Origin: an uncultured Bacteroidales bacterium
Lineage (GTDB): Bacteria; Bacteroidota; Bacteroidia; Bacteroidales; UBA932
NCBI GenBank assembly: GCA_900320185.1
Contig: ONRD01000003.1
Location: 97,916-161,915, forward strand
Length of the DNA stretch: 64,000 nt
Reading direction: 5' to 3'
The notes under the pieces are model-generated. The model was not told the DNA's origin. It saw only the letters and a program-made list of their open reading frames with translations, and did no database searches. The position numbers and the translations under genes were made by a program. Below are positions 7,473 to 16,494 of this stretch, piece after piece (position 1 is the stretch's first letter; each line of letters begins with the position of its first letter).

Positions 7473-9638
7473 TTACTTGACAATATTCATTTCCTTGAGA
7501 AGATAGCCTGCGCCTCCGAACTTGTCCACCATGAAGAGGACGTAGCGGATGTCGACGCAGATGCACCTCTGCAGCTTCGGATCGTAGAGTTCGTCGCTGG
7601 ACATGCTCTCCCAGTTGCCGTCGAAGGCAAGTCCGATGAGCTGGCCGTCGGCATTGAGGACGGGGCTGCCGGAATTGCCGCCTGTGATGTCGTTGTTGGT
7701 GAGGAAGCAGCAGGGGAGGTTGCCGTCCGCCATGGCGTACCTGCCGTAGTCGCGTGCCTGGTAGAGTTTCTTCAGTTTTTCGGGGACGATGAATTCGTAG
7801 TTGTCAGGGTCTTCCTTTTCCATCACTCCTTCTATGGTGGTGAAGTAGTTGTAGGTGAGGGCGTCCTTGGGGGAATACGGGCAGACAGTTCCGTAGGTCA
7901 GCCTCATCGTGAAATTGGCGTCGGGGTAGAAGGACTTGCCCTTCTGCCATTCAAGCAGGCCTGCGGTGTAGGCGGTGGAACCTTGCTGGATGAGGTCCCT
8001 TCCCGCGGATGAGCCGTAATAGAGCTTGATCAGCGTACCGTACAAGGCCGAGAACAGCTGGTTCGCAGGATCGTGGACCAGGGCGTTGAACCCGAGGGGC
8101 AGGGCCTCCCGGAGCTTTTCCTCCGAAGTGAAGACGCTGTTCTCGAACAGGTCGTCCACATAGGCGTCGATGTCCATCGTGGCAAAATCCTCGTCGCCGA
8201 AATCGAGGTAGTTGTCCGGCTCCGCATTCTCCCTATAGAACTTCAAGAGGGCTGCAGCTTCTTCTTTGTCGAGCGGAGCCCAATAATCCCCGTAGGCTTC
8301 CTCGACGCTGAGCAAGGCGTCTTCGAGGGCTGCCGTAGTGTCGGAGGGGTCCGCCTTCAGCGAGCCGGCCGCGGTCTGCAGGAATGAATATGAGAGGTTC
8401 ACCAGTTCGATCTCTGTCACGGTTTCGCTCAGGAGGGTCATCGCCCTTCCGGCGGCCGATCCTGCCTCGACACCCTGCGAGATGGCTTCTATTGCGTTGG
8501 CATATGCAGCTTTGCGCTTCTTGTTCTTGTTGGCCCATTTGAGGAAGGCTTCTTCTTTTGCCTGCTCGTTCTCAAGGATCCGGAGGTTCTTGATGGCCAG
8601 TTTCTCGCCCTGCCACTTTTTCCAGTAGTTCGAAGAAGATGCATATTTGTCGGCATATTTCAGACGGATGGAGGGATCGCTCTTCATCCATTTCTGCATG
8701 ATATCCTGGCGCAGCGTCCTTGCGGCGATGGAGATGTCATTCCTGGCGAGCATCTCGTTGAGCTGGCTTACGGTCTGGTACCTCTGGGTACGTCCGGGAT
8801 AGCCGAGAATCATGGTAAAATCACCCTGGGAGATCCCTTTAAGCGAGACGGCAAGGGACTGGGCAGGCCTGTAGGGGACGTTGTCCTCGGAATAATCGGC
8901 CGGTTCGTTGTCCTTCCCGGCATATACCCTGAACATCGAGAAGTCGCCGGTGTGGCGGGGCCACATCCAGTTGTCGGTGTCGCCGCCGAACTTTCCCACG
9001 GATGCCGGAGGCGCTCCGACAAAGCGTACGTCGTTGTAGCTCTTGTAGACGATCAGGTACCAGACGTTGTCGTTGTAGAACGACTGGACCGTCGCCCTGC
9101 AGTTGGGATTGGCTTTCTGTGCTTCTTCGCTGATCTTGCCCATGACGGCGGACCTGGCGGCCCTGGCAGCCTGAAGACGGACCTCGTCTGAAGAGTCGCG
9201 CGCCTGCATGAGTCCTTCGTTGTAGGCATCACGCACGGCGTCCGTGACGTCCTGCATGCTGACGAGGAAGGTCACGGACAGGCCGGGAGCCGGGATCTCT
9301 TCCTTGTTGTTCATCGCCCAGAAGCCATTCTCGAGATAGTTGTGTTCGTCGGAGGAAAGCTGCTGGATGCTGCTGTAGCCGCAGTGGTGGTTGGTGACCA
9401 GCAGTCCCTTGTCCGAGATGATCTCTCCGGTGCAGCCTCCGCCGAAGATCACGATCGCATCCTTGATTGAAGAATGGTTGATGCTGTAGATCTGGTCGGC
9501 CGAAAGGCGGCAGCCGAGTTTCTGCATGTCTTTGATGTTGAGTTGTTCAAGGAGCGGCAGGAGCCACATCCCTTCATCGGCATGCGCGCTTGCCAGGAGC
9601 AGCAGCGCGGCAGCGATCGAGCAAAGTATCTTTTTCAT
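7473..9638 (-). CDS. dpp7: S46 family dipeptidyl-peptidase 7
   Basis: A 721-residue secreted serine peptidase with a signal peptide (residues 1-20, cleavage after AHA). The S46 catalytic features are visible: TNHHCG at residues 83-87 (His), DTDNWMWPRHTGDF (Asp region, about 225) and GGNSGSPV near 655 (Ser). The residue in the S1 pocket motif is glycine (FDGNWE), which in characterised enzymes separates DPP7 (hydrophobic P1) from DPP11 (arginine, acidic P1). It should release dipeptides from peptides in the periplasm, typical of peptide-using Bacteroidales. It is the first gene of a three-gene operon and is separated by 70 nt from the RNase HII gene upstream. Confidence 0.93.
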   Translation of the reverse strand: MKKILCSIAAALLLLASAHADEGMWLLPLLEQLNIKDMQKLGCRLSADQIYSINHSSIKDAIVIFGGGCTGEIISDKGLLVTNHHCGYSSIQQLSSDEHNYLENGFWAMNNKEEIPAPGLSVTFLVSMQDVTDAVRDAYNEGLMQARDSSDEVRLQAARAARSAVMGKISEEAQKANPNCRATVQSFYNDNVWYLIVYKSYNDVRFVGAPPASVGKFGGDTDNWMWPRHTGDFSMFRVYAGKDNEPADYSEDNVPYRPAQSLAVSLKGISQGDFTMILGYPGRTQRYQTVSQLNEMLARNDISIAARTLRQDIMQKWMKSDPSIRLKYADKYASSSNYWKKWQGEKLAIKNLRILENEQAKEEAFLKWANKNKKRKAAYANAIEAISQGVEAGSAAGRAMTLLSETVTEIELVNLSYSFLQTAAGSLKADPSDTTAALEDALLSVEEAYGDYWAPLDKEEAAALLKFYRENAEPDNYLDFGDEDFATMDIDAYVDDLFENSVFTSEEKLREALPLGFNALVHDPANQLFSALYGTLIKLYYGSSAGRDLIQQGSTAYTAGLLEWQKGKSFYPDANFTMRLTYGTVCPYSPKDALTYNYFTTIEGVMEKEDPDNYEFIVPEKLKKLYQARDYGRYAMADGNLPCCFLTNNDITGGNSGSPVLNADGQLIGLAFDGNWESMSSDELYDPKLQRCICVDIRYVLFMVDKFGGAGYLLKEMNIVK

Positions 9639-9708
9639 TTCTTGATGGGTTTGTCTTGTTTGCGGAGTCTTCTGCGGGCCGGTGCGGCTGACTCCGTCTG
9701 CGAATATA

Positions 9709-10329
9709 CTAAAATAATGTGGGTTCCAGCTCTTTCGGATGGAAAGAACGGCGGTGGTGCGGAGTCAATCCATACATCCTTATGGCTTCGATGTGCTCCC
9801 TGGTGGGATATCCGGCGTTCCTGTCCCATCCGTATTGCGGGTACACCATGGCCAGTTTCTGCATGTACTCGTCCCTGTGTGTCTTTGCCAGGACCGATGC
9901 CGCGGCAATGGAAGCGTAGGTGGCGTCTCCGTGCACTACGGTTGAATATTCCTTGGGACCGAACCTGTCGAACGGACGGAAACGGTTTCCGTCGACCAGG
10001 AGGAATCCAGGTCGCGGCGACAGCTTCAGGACGGCTCTCTGCATTCCAAGGATCGAGGCGTTGAGAATGTTCAAGCTGTCGATTTCCTCGACTCCCACAG
10101 CTTCCACCGCCCAGGATACAGCCTCTTTCTCGATGATTCCACGGAGAATATCCCTGCTCTTTGCGGTCATCTGCTTCGAGTCATTGAGGAGAGGGTGGCT
10201 GAAGCCCTCCGGCAGGATCACGGCCGCGGCGAACACAGGACCGGCGAGAGGGCCCCTGCCGGCCTCGTCGCAGCCTGCTTCCAGCCTGCCGGCTTCCATG
10301 TAAGGTTTGAGATGTATCTCCTGTGGCAT
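9709..10329 (-). CDS. rnhB: Ribonuclease HII
   Basis: A 206-residue cytosolic RNase HII that nicks RNA in RNA-DNA hybrids and helps remove misincorporated ribonucleotides. The first catalytic pair lies in CDEAGRGPLAGPV (Asp21, Glu22), the NDSK motif follows at about residue 53, then VDGNRF and a last acidic residue in GDATYASIAAASVLAK. Length is normal for the family. A -7 box on the minus strand (10412-10419) lies about 80 nt upstream, so it can be transcribed independently of the XRE regulator gene. Confidence 0.96.
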   Translation of the reverse strand: MPQEIHLKPYMEAGRLEAGCDEAGRGPLAGPVFAAAVILPEGFSHPLLNDSKQMTAKSRDILRGIIEKEAVSWAVEAVGVEEIDSLNILNASILGMQRAVLKLSPRPGFLLVDGNRFRPFDRFGPKEYSTVVHGDATYASIAAASVLAKTHRDEYMQKLAMVYPQYGWDRNAGYPTREHIEAIRMYGLTPHHRRSFHPKELEPTLF

Positions 10330-10411
10330 GGACTTTTCGGGTCAGGGAGCGGTCCTTCGGCGTTCCTGGCGCATCTCGCCGGTTTCAGCCGGACTCCCTG
10401 CCTTCAAGTTG

Positions 10412-10419
10412 CAAAGATA
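10412..10419 (-). promoter_or_regulatory. -7 box, probable rnhB promoter
   Basis: TATCTTTG on the minus strand matches TAnnTTTG exactly. It lies immediately after the XRE gene stop, 83 nt upstream of the rnhB start. No clear TTTG -33 element is seen at the usual distance. Confidence 0.5.
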
Positions 10420-10422
10420 GTT

Positions 10423-10845
10423 TTATTTTTTCGCCTTGAGTTGTTTTTGCAGGTCTTTGATGTGGACCTTCTGTGCGGAGATGGTTTCTTCCTTGTCGTG
10501 GATCTGCTCCTTCAGGTGCCGGATCTCCTCGTTCAGGCGTGACAATTCGCCCTGGAACCCGTCCCTCATCATCCTCATTTTCTGCCCGTATTCGCTTCTC
10601 ACGTCTTCCACGATGTTTTTCCCCGGGTCGTCGGGTTCGAATCCCAGCAGAAGTTCTTCAATGGAGACGCCGAGGGCCTCGGGAAGCTTGACGAAAATCT
10701 TGTTGAGGATTTCCGTCGAACCTGTCTCCAGGTTGCAGTAGGCGGTTTTTGAATAGCCTACGCGTTCGGCGACTTCGGCCTGGGTGAGACCGAGTTCCAA
10801 CCTCTTCCTTCTGAGGTACTCCCGTATTTTTGCGTCGTCTGTCAT
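10423..10845 (-). CDS. XRE-family HTH regulator with C-terminal coiled coil
   Basis: A 140-residue protein starting at the ATG at 10845. An upstream in-frame ATG would add 42 residues encoded by the AT-rich operator region and is rejected. Residues about 5-65 are a Cro/CI-type helix-turn-helix (LGLTQAEVAERVGYSKTAYCNLETG). Residues about 85-140 are Glu/Lys-rich heptads (LSRLNEEIRHLKEQIHDKEE), probably a coiled coil for oligomerisation. It probably binds the perfect palindrome overlapping its own promoter, making it autoregulatory, and may control the divergent 68-residue gene. Its targets are unknown. Confidence 0.88.
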   Translation of the reverse strand: MTDDAKIREYLRRKRLELGLTQAEVAERVGYSKTAYCNLETGSTEILNKIFVKLPEALGVSIEELLLGFEPDDPGKNIVEDVRSEYGQKMRMMRDGFQGELSRLNEEIRHLKEQIHDKEETISAQKVHIKDLQKQLKAKK

Positions 10846-10865
10846 CGGAGTTCCGCCATACGATG

Positions 10866-10909
10866 CAAAATTATTCACATAAGGAGAACCAATTGTACAA
10901 GAATTGGTT
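10866..10909 (-). promoter_or_regulatory. XRE gene promoter with palindromic operator
   Basis: The minus-strand -7 box TAATTTTG lies at 10866-10873. A perfect 8-bp inverted repeat, AACCAATT-N7-AATTGGTT, occupies 10887-10909 over the -33 region. A TTGTACAA palindrome (10893-10900) sits across its left arm and spacer, and a related AAGTACAA follows at 10913-10920. This is the layout of a repressor operator, most likely for the adjacent XRE protein. Confidence 0.55.
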
Positions 10910-11048
10910 GACAAGTACAAGAAAAGGTTATAAAAAACAGTGGTTTTCAATAAAAAACGTAAATAAATCACTGAAACCCCCGTGAAAAGTCACGCGAAAG
11001 TTGTTTTTTCCGTCTTAACCGGCCTTCTTTGCAGAAAAACAAGAAGCC

Positions 11049-11255
11049 ATGGAAAAGACAGGAAAATACTTCGCGGCGTTCGGCCGCGCGATGGATGAAA
11101 AGGAAGTGTGGAAGGACCGTTCCCTTGACTTCGAGGGAATCTGCCGGAGCCTCGGGGCGGATCCGGCATCCCTGGACAGGGAGGTCTTCGATGAACTCGG
11201 TTTCCGGGGCCAGCAGGTCCTTGACCTTTACAGGGGGCTTTTTCCCAACAAGTGA
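11049..11255 (+). CDS. Small hypothetical protein (68 aa)
   Basis: A soluble 68-residue protein with no signal peptide or membrane segment. It is predicted largely alpha-helical, with a Gly/Arg turn (ELGFRGQQVLDLYRGLF) near the C-terminus. I recognise no family with confidence. It lies between the divergent XRE gene and the EF-G2 gene, about 90 nt upstream of the latter, which has its own promoter. Codon use and GC match the surrounding chromosome, so it is probably real. Confidence 0.6.
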   Translation: MEKTGKYFAAFGRAMDEKEVWKDRSLDFEGICRSLGADPASLDREVFDELGFRGQQVLDLYRGLFPNK

Positions 11256-11263
11256 TTCTTATT

Positions 11264-11294
11264 TTTGTTATTGAGGCATTTTTTGTTAACTTTG
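11264..11294 (+). promoter_or_regulatory. EF-G2 promoter
   Basis: TTTG at 11264-11267, 19 nt spacer, then TAACTTTG at 11287-11294. This is an exact match to the Bacteroidota -33/-7 consensus. Transcription would start near 11301, giving a leader of about 45 nt before the ATG at 11348. Confidence 0.8.
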
Positions 11295-11347
11295 CCCAGT
11301 TATGCCGACATGTAAGCGATAATACTTAAAATTAACAACTTATAAAA

Positions 11348-13495
11348 ATGAAGGAATATTCAACAAAAGACATCCGCAACGTTGTTCTGATCGGAGGCTC
11401 CAAATCCGGAAAGACCACTTTGTCGGAGGCTATGCTCTTCGAGGGCAAAGCGATTGACCGCAGGGGTACGGTGGAAGGAAAGAACACTGTTTCCGACAAC
11501 ACCGAATTCGAGCAGACAAACCAGAAGTCGGTGTATGCGACTCCGCTCTCGGCCGAGTTCATGAACACCAAGTTCAACATCATCGACGCTCCTGGTTCCG
11601 ACGACTTCTGCGGTGGTGCGATTGCCGCATTCAAGGTCTGCGAGTCAAGCGTCCTGGTGGTCAACTCCGCCCAGGGAGTCGAGGTCGGAACCGAGATTTT
11701 CGCCCGCTACGCCGACCAGTACAATGTTCCCATGGTGGTCGCCGTCAACCAGCTCGACACAGAGAAGGCCAACTGGGAGCACACCCGCGACACCCTCAAG
11801 GAGGCTTTTGGCAAGAAGATAGCCTTTGTCCAGTTCCCGGTCAACCCCGGACTCGGATTCGACGGCATCGTGGACGTCCTCACCATGAAGTTCTACCGCT
11901 TCAAGGACGAGAATGGCAATTTCGAGGAGCTTGACATTCCTGCCGAATATGCAGACGAGGCGGAAGAGCTCCACATGGAACTCGTCGAGAAGGCTGCCGA
12001 GGGAGACGACGCCCTCATGGAGAAATACTTCGAGACGATGGAACTTACCATCGACGAAGTCCGCGCCGGTCTGGCAGCCGGTCTGGCCAAGAAGGAAATC
12101 ATGCCCGTCTTCTGCATGTCGGCACGCAAGGACATGGGTGTCAGGAGGCTCATGGAGTTCCTCGTTAACGTGGCTCCTTCCCCTCTCGGCTCCGTGGCCA
12201 AGACCATAGGCGGAGGCGAGATCAAGTGCGATCCGGCTGCTCCCGTCAGCCTCTTCATCTACAAGACCAGCGTCGAGCAGCACCTCGGAGACGTTTCCTT
12301 CTTCAAGGTGATGAGCGGTGTCCTCAAGGAAGGCGCCGACCTGGTGAACCCTGAGAACGGCAACGGAGAGCGCCTTTCCGCCCTCTATGCGGTCAACAAG
12401 AAAGACAGGGTCGCTTCCATCTGTGCCGGAGACATCGGATGCGTGATGAAACTGAAGGCCGGCAAGACCGACGTCACTCTCGCCGCTCCCGGCGTCGACG
12501 CGATCGAGCATATGGTTTTCCCTGACGCAAGGTACCGCTGCGCCGTCAAGGCCGTCGACAAGAACGACGAGGCCAAGGTCGGTGAGGCTCTCAACAAGAT
12601 TGCCGCCCAGGATCCTACCATCACCGTAGAGTATTCCAAGGAACTCCGCCAGACCATCCTCAGCGGACAGGGCGAGCAGGCGATCAATCTCGTGAAGTGG
12701 AGAATGACCAACGAGTTCAAGCTGAACATCGAGTTCCTCGCCCCTAAGGTCCCTTACCGTGAGACCATTACCAAGGTGGCTACCGCCCAGTACCGTCACA
12801 AGAAGCAGTCCGGCGGCGCCGGCCAGTTCGGAGAGGTCCACCTCCTCGTCTGCCCTTACGTCGAGGGTGAGCCCGCAGGCAACAAGTTCATGATCAACGG
12901 AAAGGAGACCATCCTCAACATCAAGTCCCAGGAAACCTACGACCTGGAATGGGGCGGCAAGCTCGAGTTCATCAACTGCGTCGTCGGTGGCGCGATCGAC
13001 CTCGGTTTCATGCCTGCCATCCTCAAGGGTATCAACGACAAGATGTCCGAAGGTCCCCTCACCGGTTCTTATGCCCGTGACATCAGGGTCTATGTCTACG
13101 ATGGAAAGATGCACCCTGTGGATTCCAAGGAAATCGCCTTCATCATCGCCGGCCGCAACGCCTTCAAGGAGGCCTTCCGCAACGCTGGTCCGAAAATCCT
13201 CGAACCTATCTACAATGTGGACATCCTCACTCCCAACGAGTTCGTCGGTCCTTGCATGTCCGACCTCAACGGCCGCAGGGGAATGATCATGAACCAGGAC
13301 ATGGACAAGGGATTCACAATCCTCCATGCCCGCGTCCCTCTTGCAGAACTTTACAGGTACTCCACAACCCTCAGCTCCCTTACCGGAGGTGCTGCGACAT
13401 TCACGATGAAGTTTGCTGACTATCAGCAGGTTCCTGCAGATGTCCAGACCAAGCTCCTTGCCGACTACGCAGCCCAGGAGCAGGACGAGGACTGA
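11348..13495 (+). CDS. fusA2: Elongation factor G paralogue (EF-G2)
   Basis: A 715-residue EF-G-like translation factor with the full domain order: G domain (1-280), domain II (about 295-380), then domains III, IV and V to residue 700. The P-loop reads GGSKSGKTT (about 16-24) and the G4 motif NQLD (about 134). The G3 motif is DAPGSDDF, with serine at about residue 84 where canonical EF-G has the catalytic histidine of DTPGHVDF. Bacteroides EF-G2 has been reported to support translation during starvation and gut colonisation without GTPase activity, and this substitution fits that. It is transcribed alone, between a textbook promoter and a strong terminator. Confidence 0.9.
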   Translation: MKEYSTKDIRNVVLIGGSKSGKTTLSEAMLFEGKAIDRRGTVEGKNTVSDNTEFEQTNQKSVYATPLSAEFMNTKFNIIDAPGSDDFCGGAIAAFKVCESSVLVVNSAQGVEVGTEIFARYADQYNVPMVVAVNQLDTEKANWEHTRDTLKEAFGKKIAFVQFPVNPGLGFDGIVDVLTMKFYRFKDENGNFEELDIPAEYADEAEELHMELVEKAAEGDDALMEKYFETMELTIDEVRAGLAAGLAKKEIMPVFCMSARKDMGVRRLMEFLVNVAPSPLGSVAKTIGGGEIKCDPAAPVSLFIYKTSVEQHLGDVSFFKVMSGVLKEGADLVNPENGNGERLSALYAVNKKDRVASICAGDIGCVMKLKAGKTDVTLAAPGVDAIEHMVFPDARYRCAVKAVDKNDEAKVGEALNKIAAQDPTITVEYSKELRQTILSGQGEQAINLVKWRMTNEFKLNIEFLAPKVPYRETITKVATAQYRHKKQSGGAGQFGEVHLLVCPYVEGEPAGNKFMINGKETILNIKSQETYDLEWGGKLEFINCVVGGAIDLGFMPAILKGINDKMSEGPLTGSYARDIRVYVYDGKMHPVDSKEIAFIIAGRNAFKEAFRNAGPKILEPIYNVDILTPNEFVGPCMSDLNGRRGMIMNQDMDKGFTILHARVPLAELYRYSTTLSSLTGGAATFTMKFADYQQVPADVQTKLLADYAAQEQDED

Positions 13496-13520
13496 TAATC
13501 CGAACGGACACCCGACAGAG

Positions 13521-13564
13521 AAGGGGATGGCCGGAAAGTCATATCGACTTGAGGCCATCCCCTT
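13521..13564 (+). terminator. Terminator of EF-G2 gene
   Basis: A perfect 12-bp stem, AAGGGGATGGCC with GGCCATCCCCTT, begins 25 nt after the stop. A second inner stem (AAGTC/GACTT) lies in its loop. The T-run is weak but the structure is strong. Confidence 0.75.
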
Positions 13565-13637
13565 ACTTAATTCATATTTATCCGAATTAATCCGATTATT
13601 CTTTGTATCTTGTCGGAGAATCAGCGACTTAACGGCT

Positions 13638-13790
13638 ATGAGACACCCTCTTCGGAGTATCCTCGGAGCAGGACTTTCCCTTTTCCTGCTGTCGCTCCCG
13701 TCAATGCCATCCTCCGCGCAATCGGAGGGGTCGTACAAGCGTGGAGCAACTCAGCTGGACATCAACAGGACTCCCAACCCTAGACATTAG
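13638..13790 (+). CDS. Short secreted peptide or truncated secreted protein
   Basis: A 50-residue open frame from the ATG at 13638. Residues 1-29 form a convincing signal peptide (Arg/His start, LGAGLSLFLLSLP core, cleavage near SSAQ). Only about 21 residues remain after it before the stop. It has chromosomal base composition but sits directly upstream of an AT-rich foreign gene, so it may be the surviving 5' end of a secreted gene cut off by recombination. A genuine small exported peptide cannot be excluded. Confidence 0.4.
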   Translation: MRHPLRSILGAGLSLFLLSLPSMPSSAQSEGSYKRGATQLDINRTPNPRH

Positions 13791-13831
13791 ATCAAAGAAC
13801 ACAGGAAGAAGGTATAAAATAAGATATAATA

Positions 13832-14464
13832 ATGGGAATTGATTCTAGTATAATTAACGATTATAAATGTCTTGCTCAAAGCTTTTGTGAACCAGACTTT
13901 GCTGATTATTATATGCATACTGGTTTAACACGTGAGGATTGGCTTGACAATAAACGAGCTATTCTTTTTTTGGAAAAGTATTCATTTATTAATAGGTCAA
14001 TTCCCACTGAATGGATTCTATCTAAAGAAAGGATTTTTAATCTCCCATTTAAAAAAGAGGATTATCTTTACCCGACTCATGTGTATAAAGACGGATTTGT
14101 GTCCTCTTGCAAACAATCCGGTGCTCTTTTCGATAAAACAGGATATGAAGCTCTTCAGAGTTCTCTTATTAATATGGGGGAAAATCAATTATTCATTGAA
14201 AAGGTACAGGAGTGTTATGATCCACGACCTTTATTTCTATCTTTGCCAGTTCGGTTAAGTTGGGAAGAGCTCCTCTCCGGAGGGTTTATTGTTTCCTTTC
14301 TTATTGATTTTCCTCATGGTTTTTTCTTTCTTTTTAGTCCCTCGGCCCTATGGGGATTATTCATTGCAAACGATGCATTGTTTGATGTAGAGATATTGGG
14401 AGTTAAGAGCAAATATCAATCTTGTTTCTCACCTTACTATCAGTATGAACCCTCCTATGAATAA
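13832..14464 (+). CDS. AT-rich hypothetical protein, immunity-like
   Basis: A 210-residue soluble protein rich in Phe, Tyr and Leu, with no signal peptide. Base composition is far more AT-rich than all neighbours, so it was acquired. The C-terminal part (WGLFIANDALFDVEILG) resembles endings seen in polymorphic-toxin immunity proteins. The gene follows a truncated secreted reading frame, as orphan immunity genes often do. That function is an inference from composition and context; no family is recognised. It starts 41 nt after the preceding stop. Confidence 0.5.
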   Translation: MGIDSSIINDYKCLAQSFCEPDFADYYMHTGLTREDWLDNKRAILFLEKYSFINRSIPTEWILSKERIFNLPFKKEDYLYPTHVYKDGFVSSCKQSGALFDKTGYEALQSSLINMGENQLFIEKVQECYDPRPLFLSLPVRLSWEELLSGGFIVSFLIDFPHGFFFLFSPSALWGLFIANDALFDVEILGVKSKYQSCFSPYYQYEPSYE

Positions 14465-14509
14465 TGATTTCATTCCCGTCCGCCAAAAGTTATGGATAAT
14501 AGTAATGGT

Positions 14510-14690
14510 AAAGGGTAACTCGTCAGGAATAAGGACATCAAGATTAACCGAATCTCCCACTTGGTCAGAATGACCGCCTCCATCTTCTTCTCCAAATTCG
14601 CCTTAGCATAGACTTGCGTTGGCACCAGACCGCCGCCGAACCCATTCCTCCGGTAGCTCCGGTGACGATGGTGGTTCCAGTCTTATTCAT
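14510..14690 (-). pseudogene. Degraded gene remnants, including an SDR N-terminus
   Basis: Reading the minus strand from the ATG at 14690 gives MNKTGTTIVTGATGGMGSA, the Rossmann TGxxxGxG start of a short-chain dehydrogenase/reductase. The homology ends after about 19 codons and the frame runs into unrelated sequence. The rest of the 14465-14812 gap holds only short broken frames and the weak promoter of the next gene. This looks like a scar left beside the AT-rich insertion. Confidence 0.45.
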
Positions 14691-14755
14691 ACTAAAGCAA
14701 AAATAACAATTATTGCTCTTCCATAAACAGTTCTCCCTTGATGAATGCGATGCTC

Positions 14756-14789
14756 TTTGTGACGAAGTCGCCGAATATTGTTAAATTTA
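14756..14789 (+). promoter_or_regulatory. Possible promoter of the M28 peptidase gene
   Basis: TTTG at 14756-14759 and TAAATTTA at 14782-14789 (one mismatch to TAnnTTTG) with a 22-nt spacer, about 24 nt upstream of the ATG at 14813. The spacing is slightly long, so this is tentative. Confidence 0.35.
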
Positions 14790-14812
14790 CCGATACTCCA
14801 ACAGTCAATGAT

Positions 14813-16396
<1,584 letters not shown>

Positions 16397-16494
16397 GATT
16401 GTTTGTGGGGAAGGTCCCGATCGATAGTTTTTTCCCGTAGCTTTCAGTCAATTCGTTATCTTACATATAGAACAAGAGCATAACCCTTCCTGCT

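Noticed and set aside
11645-13738. A 697-codon open frame antisense to EF-G2
   Set aside because: It is a shadow of codon bias, crosses the EF-G2 terminator, and has low-complexity acidic composition.
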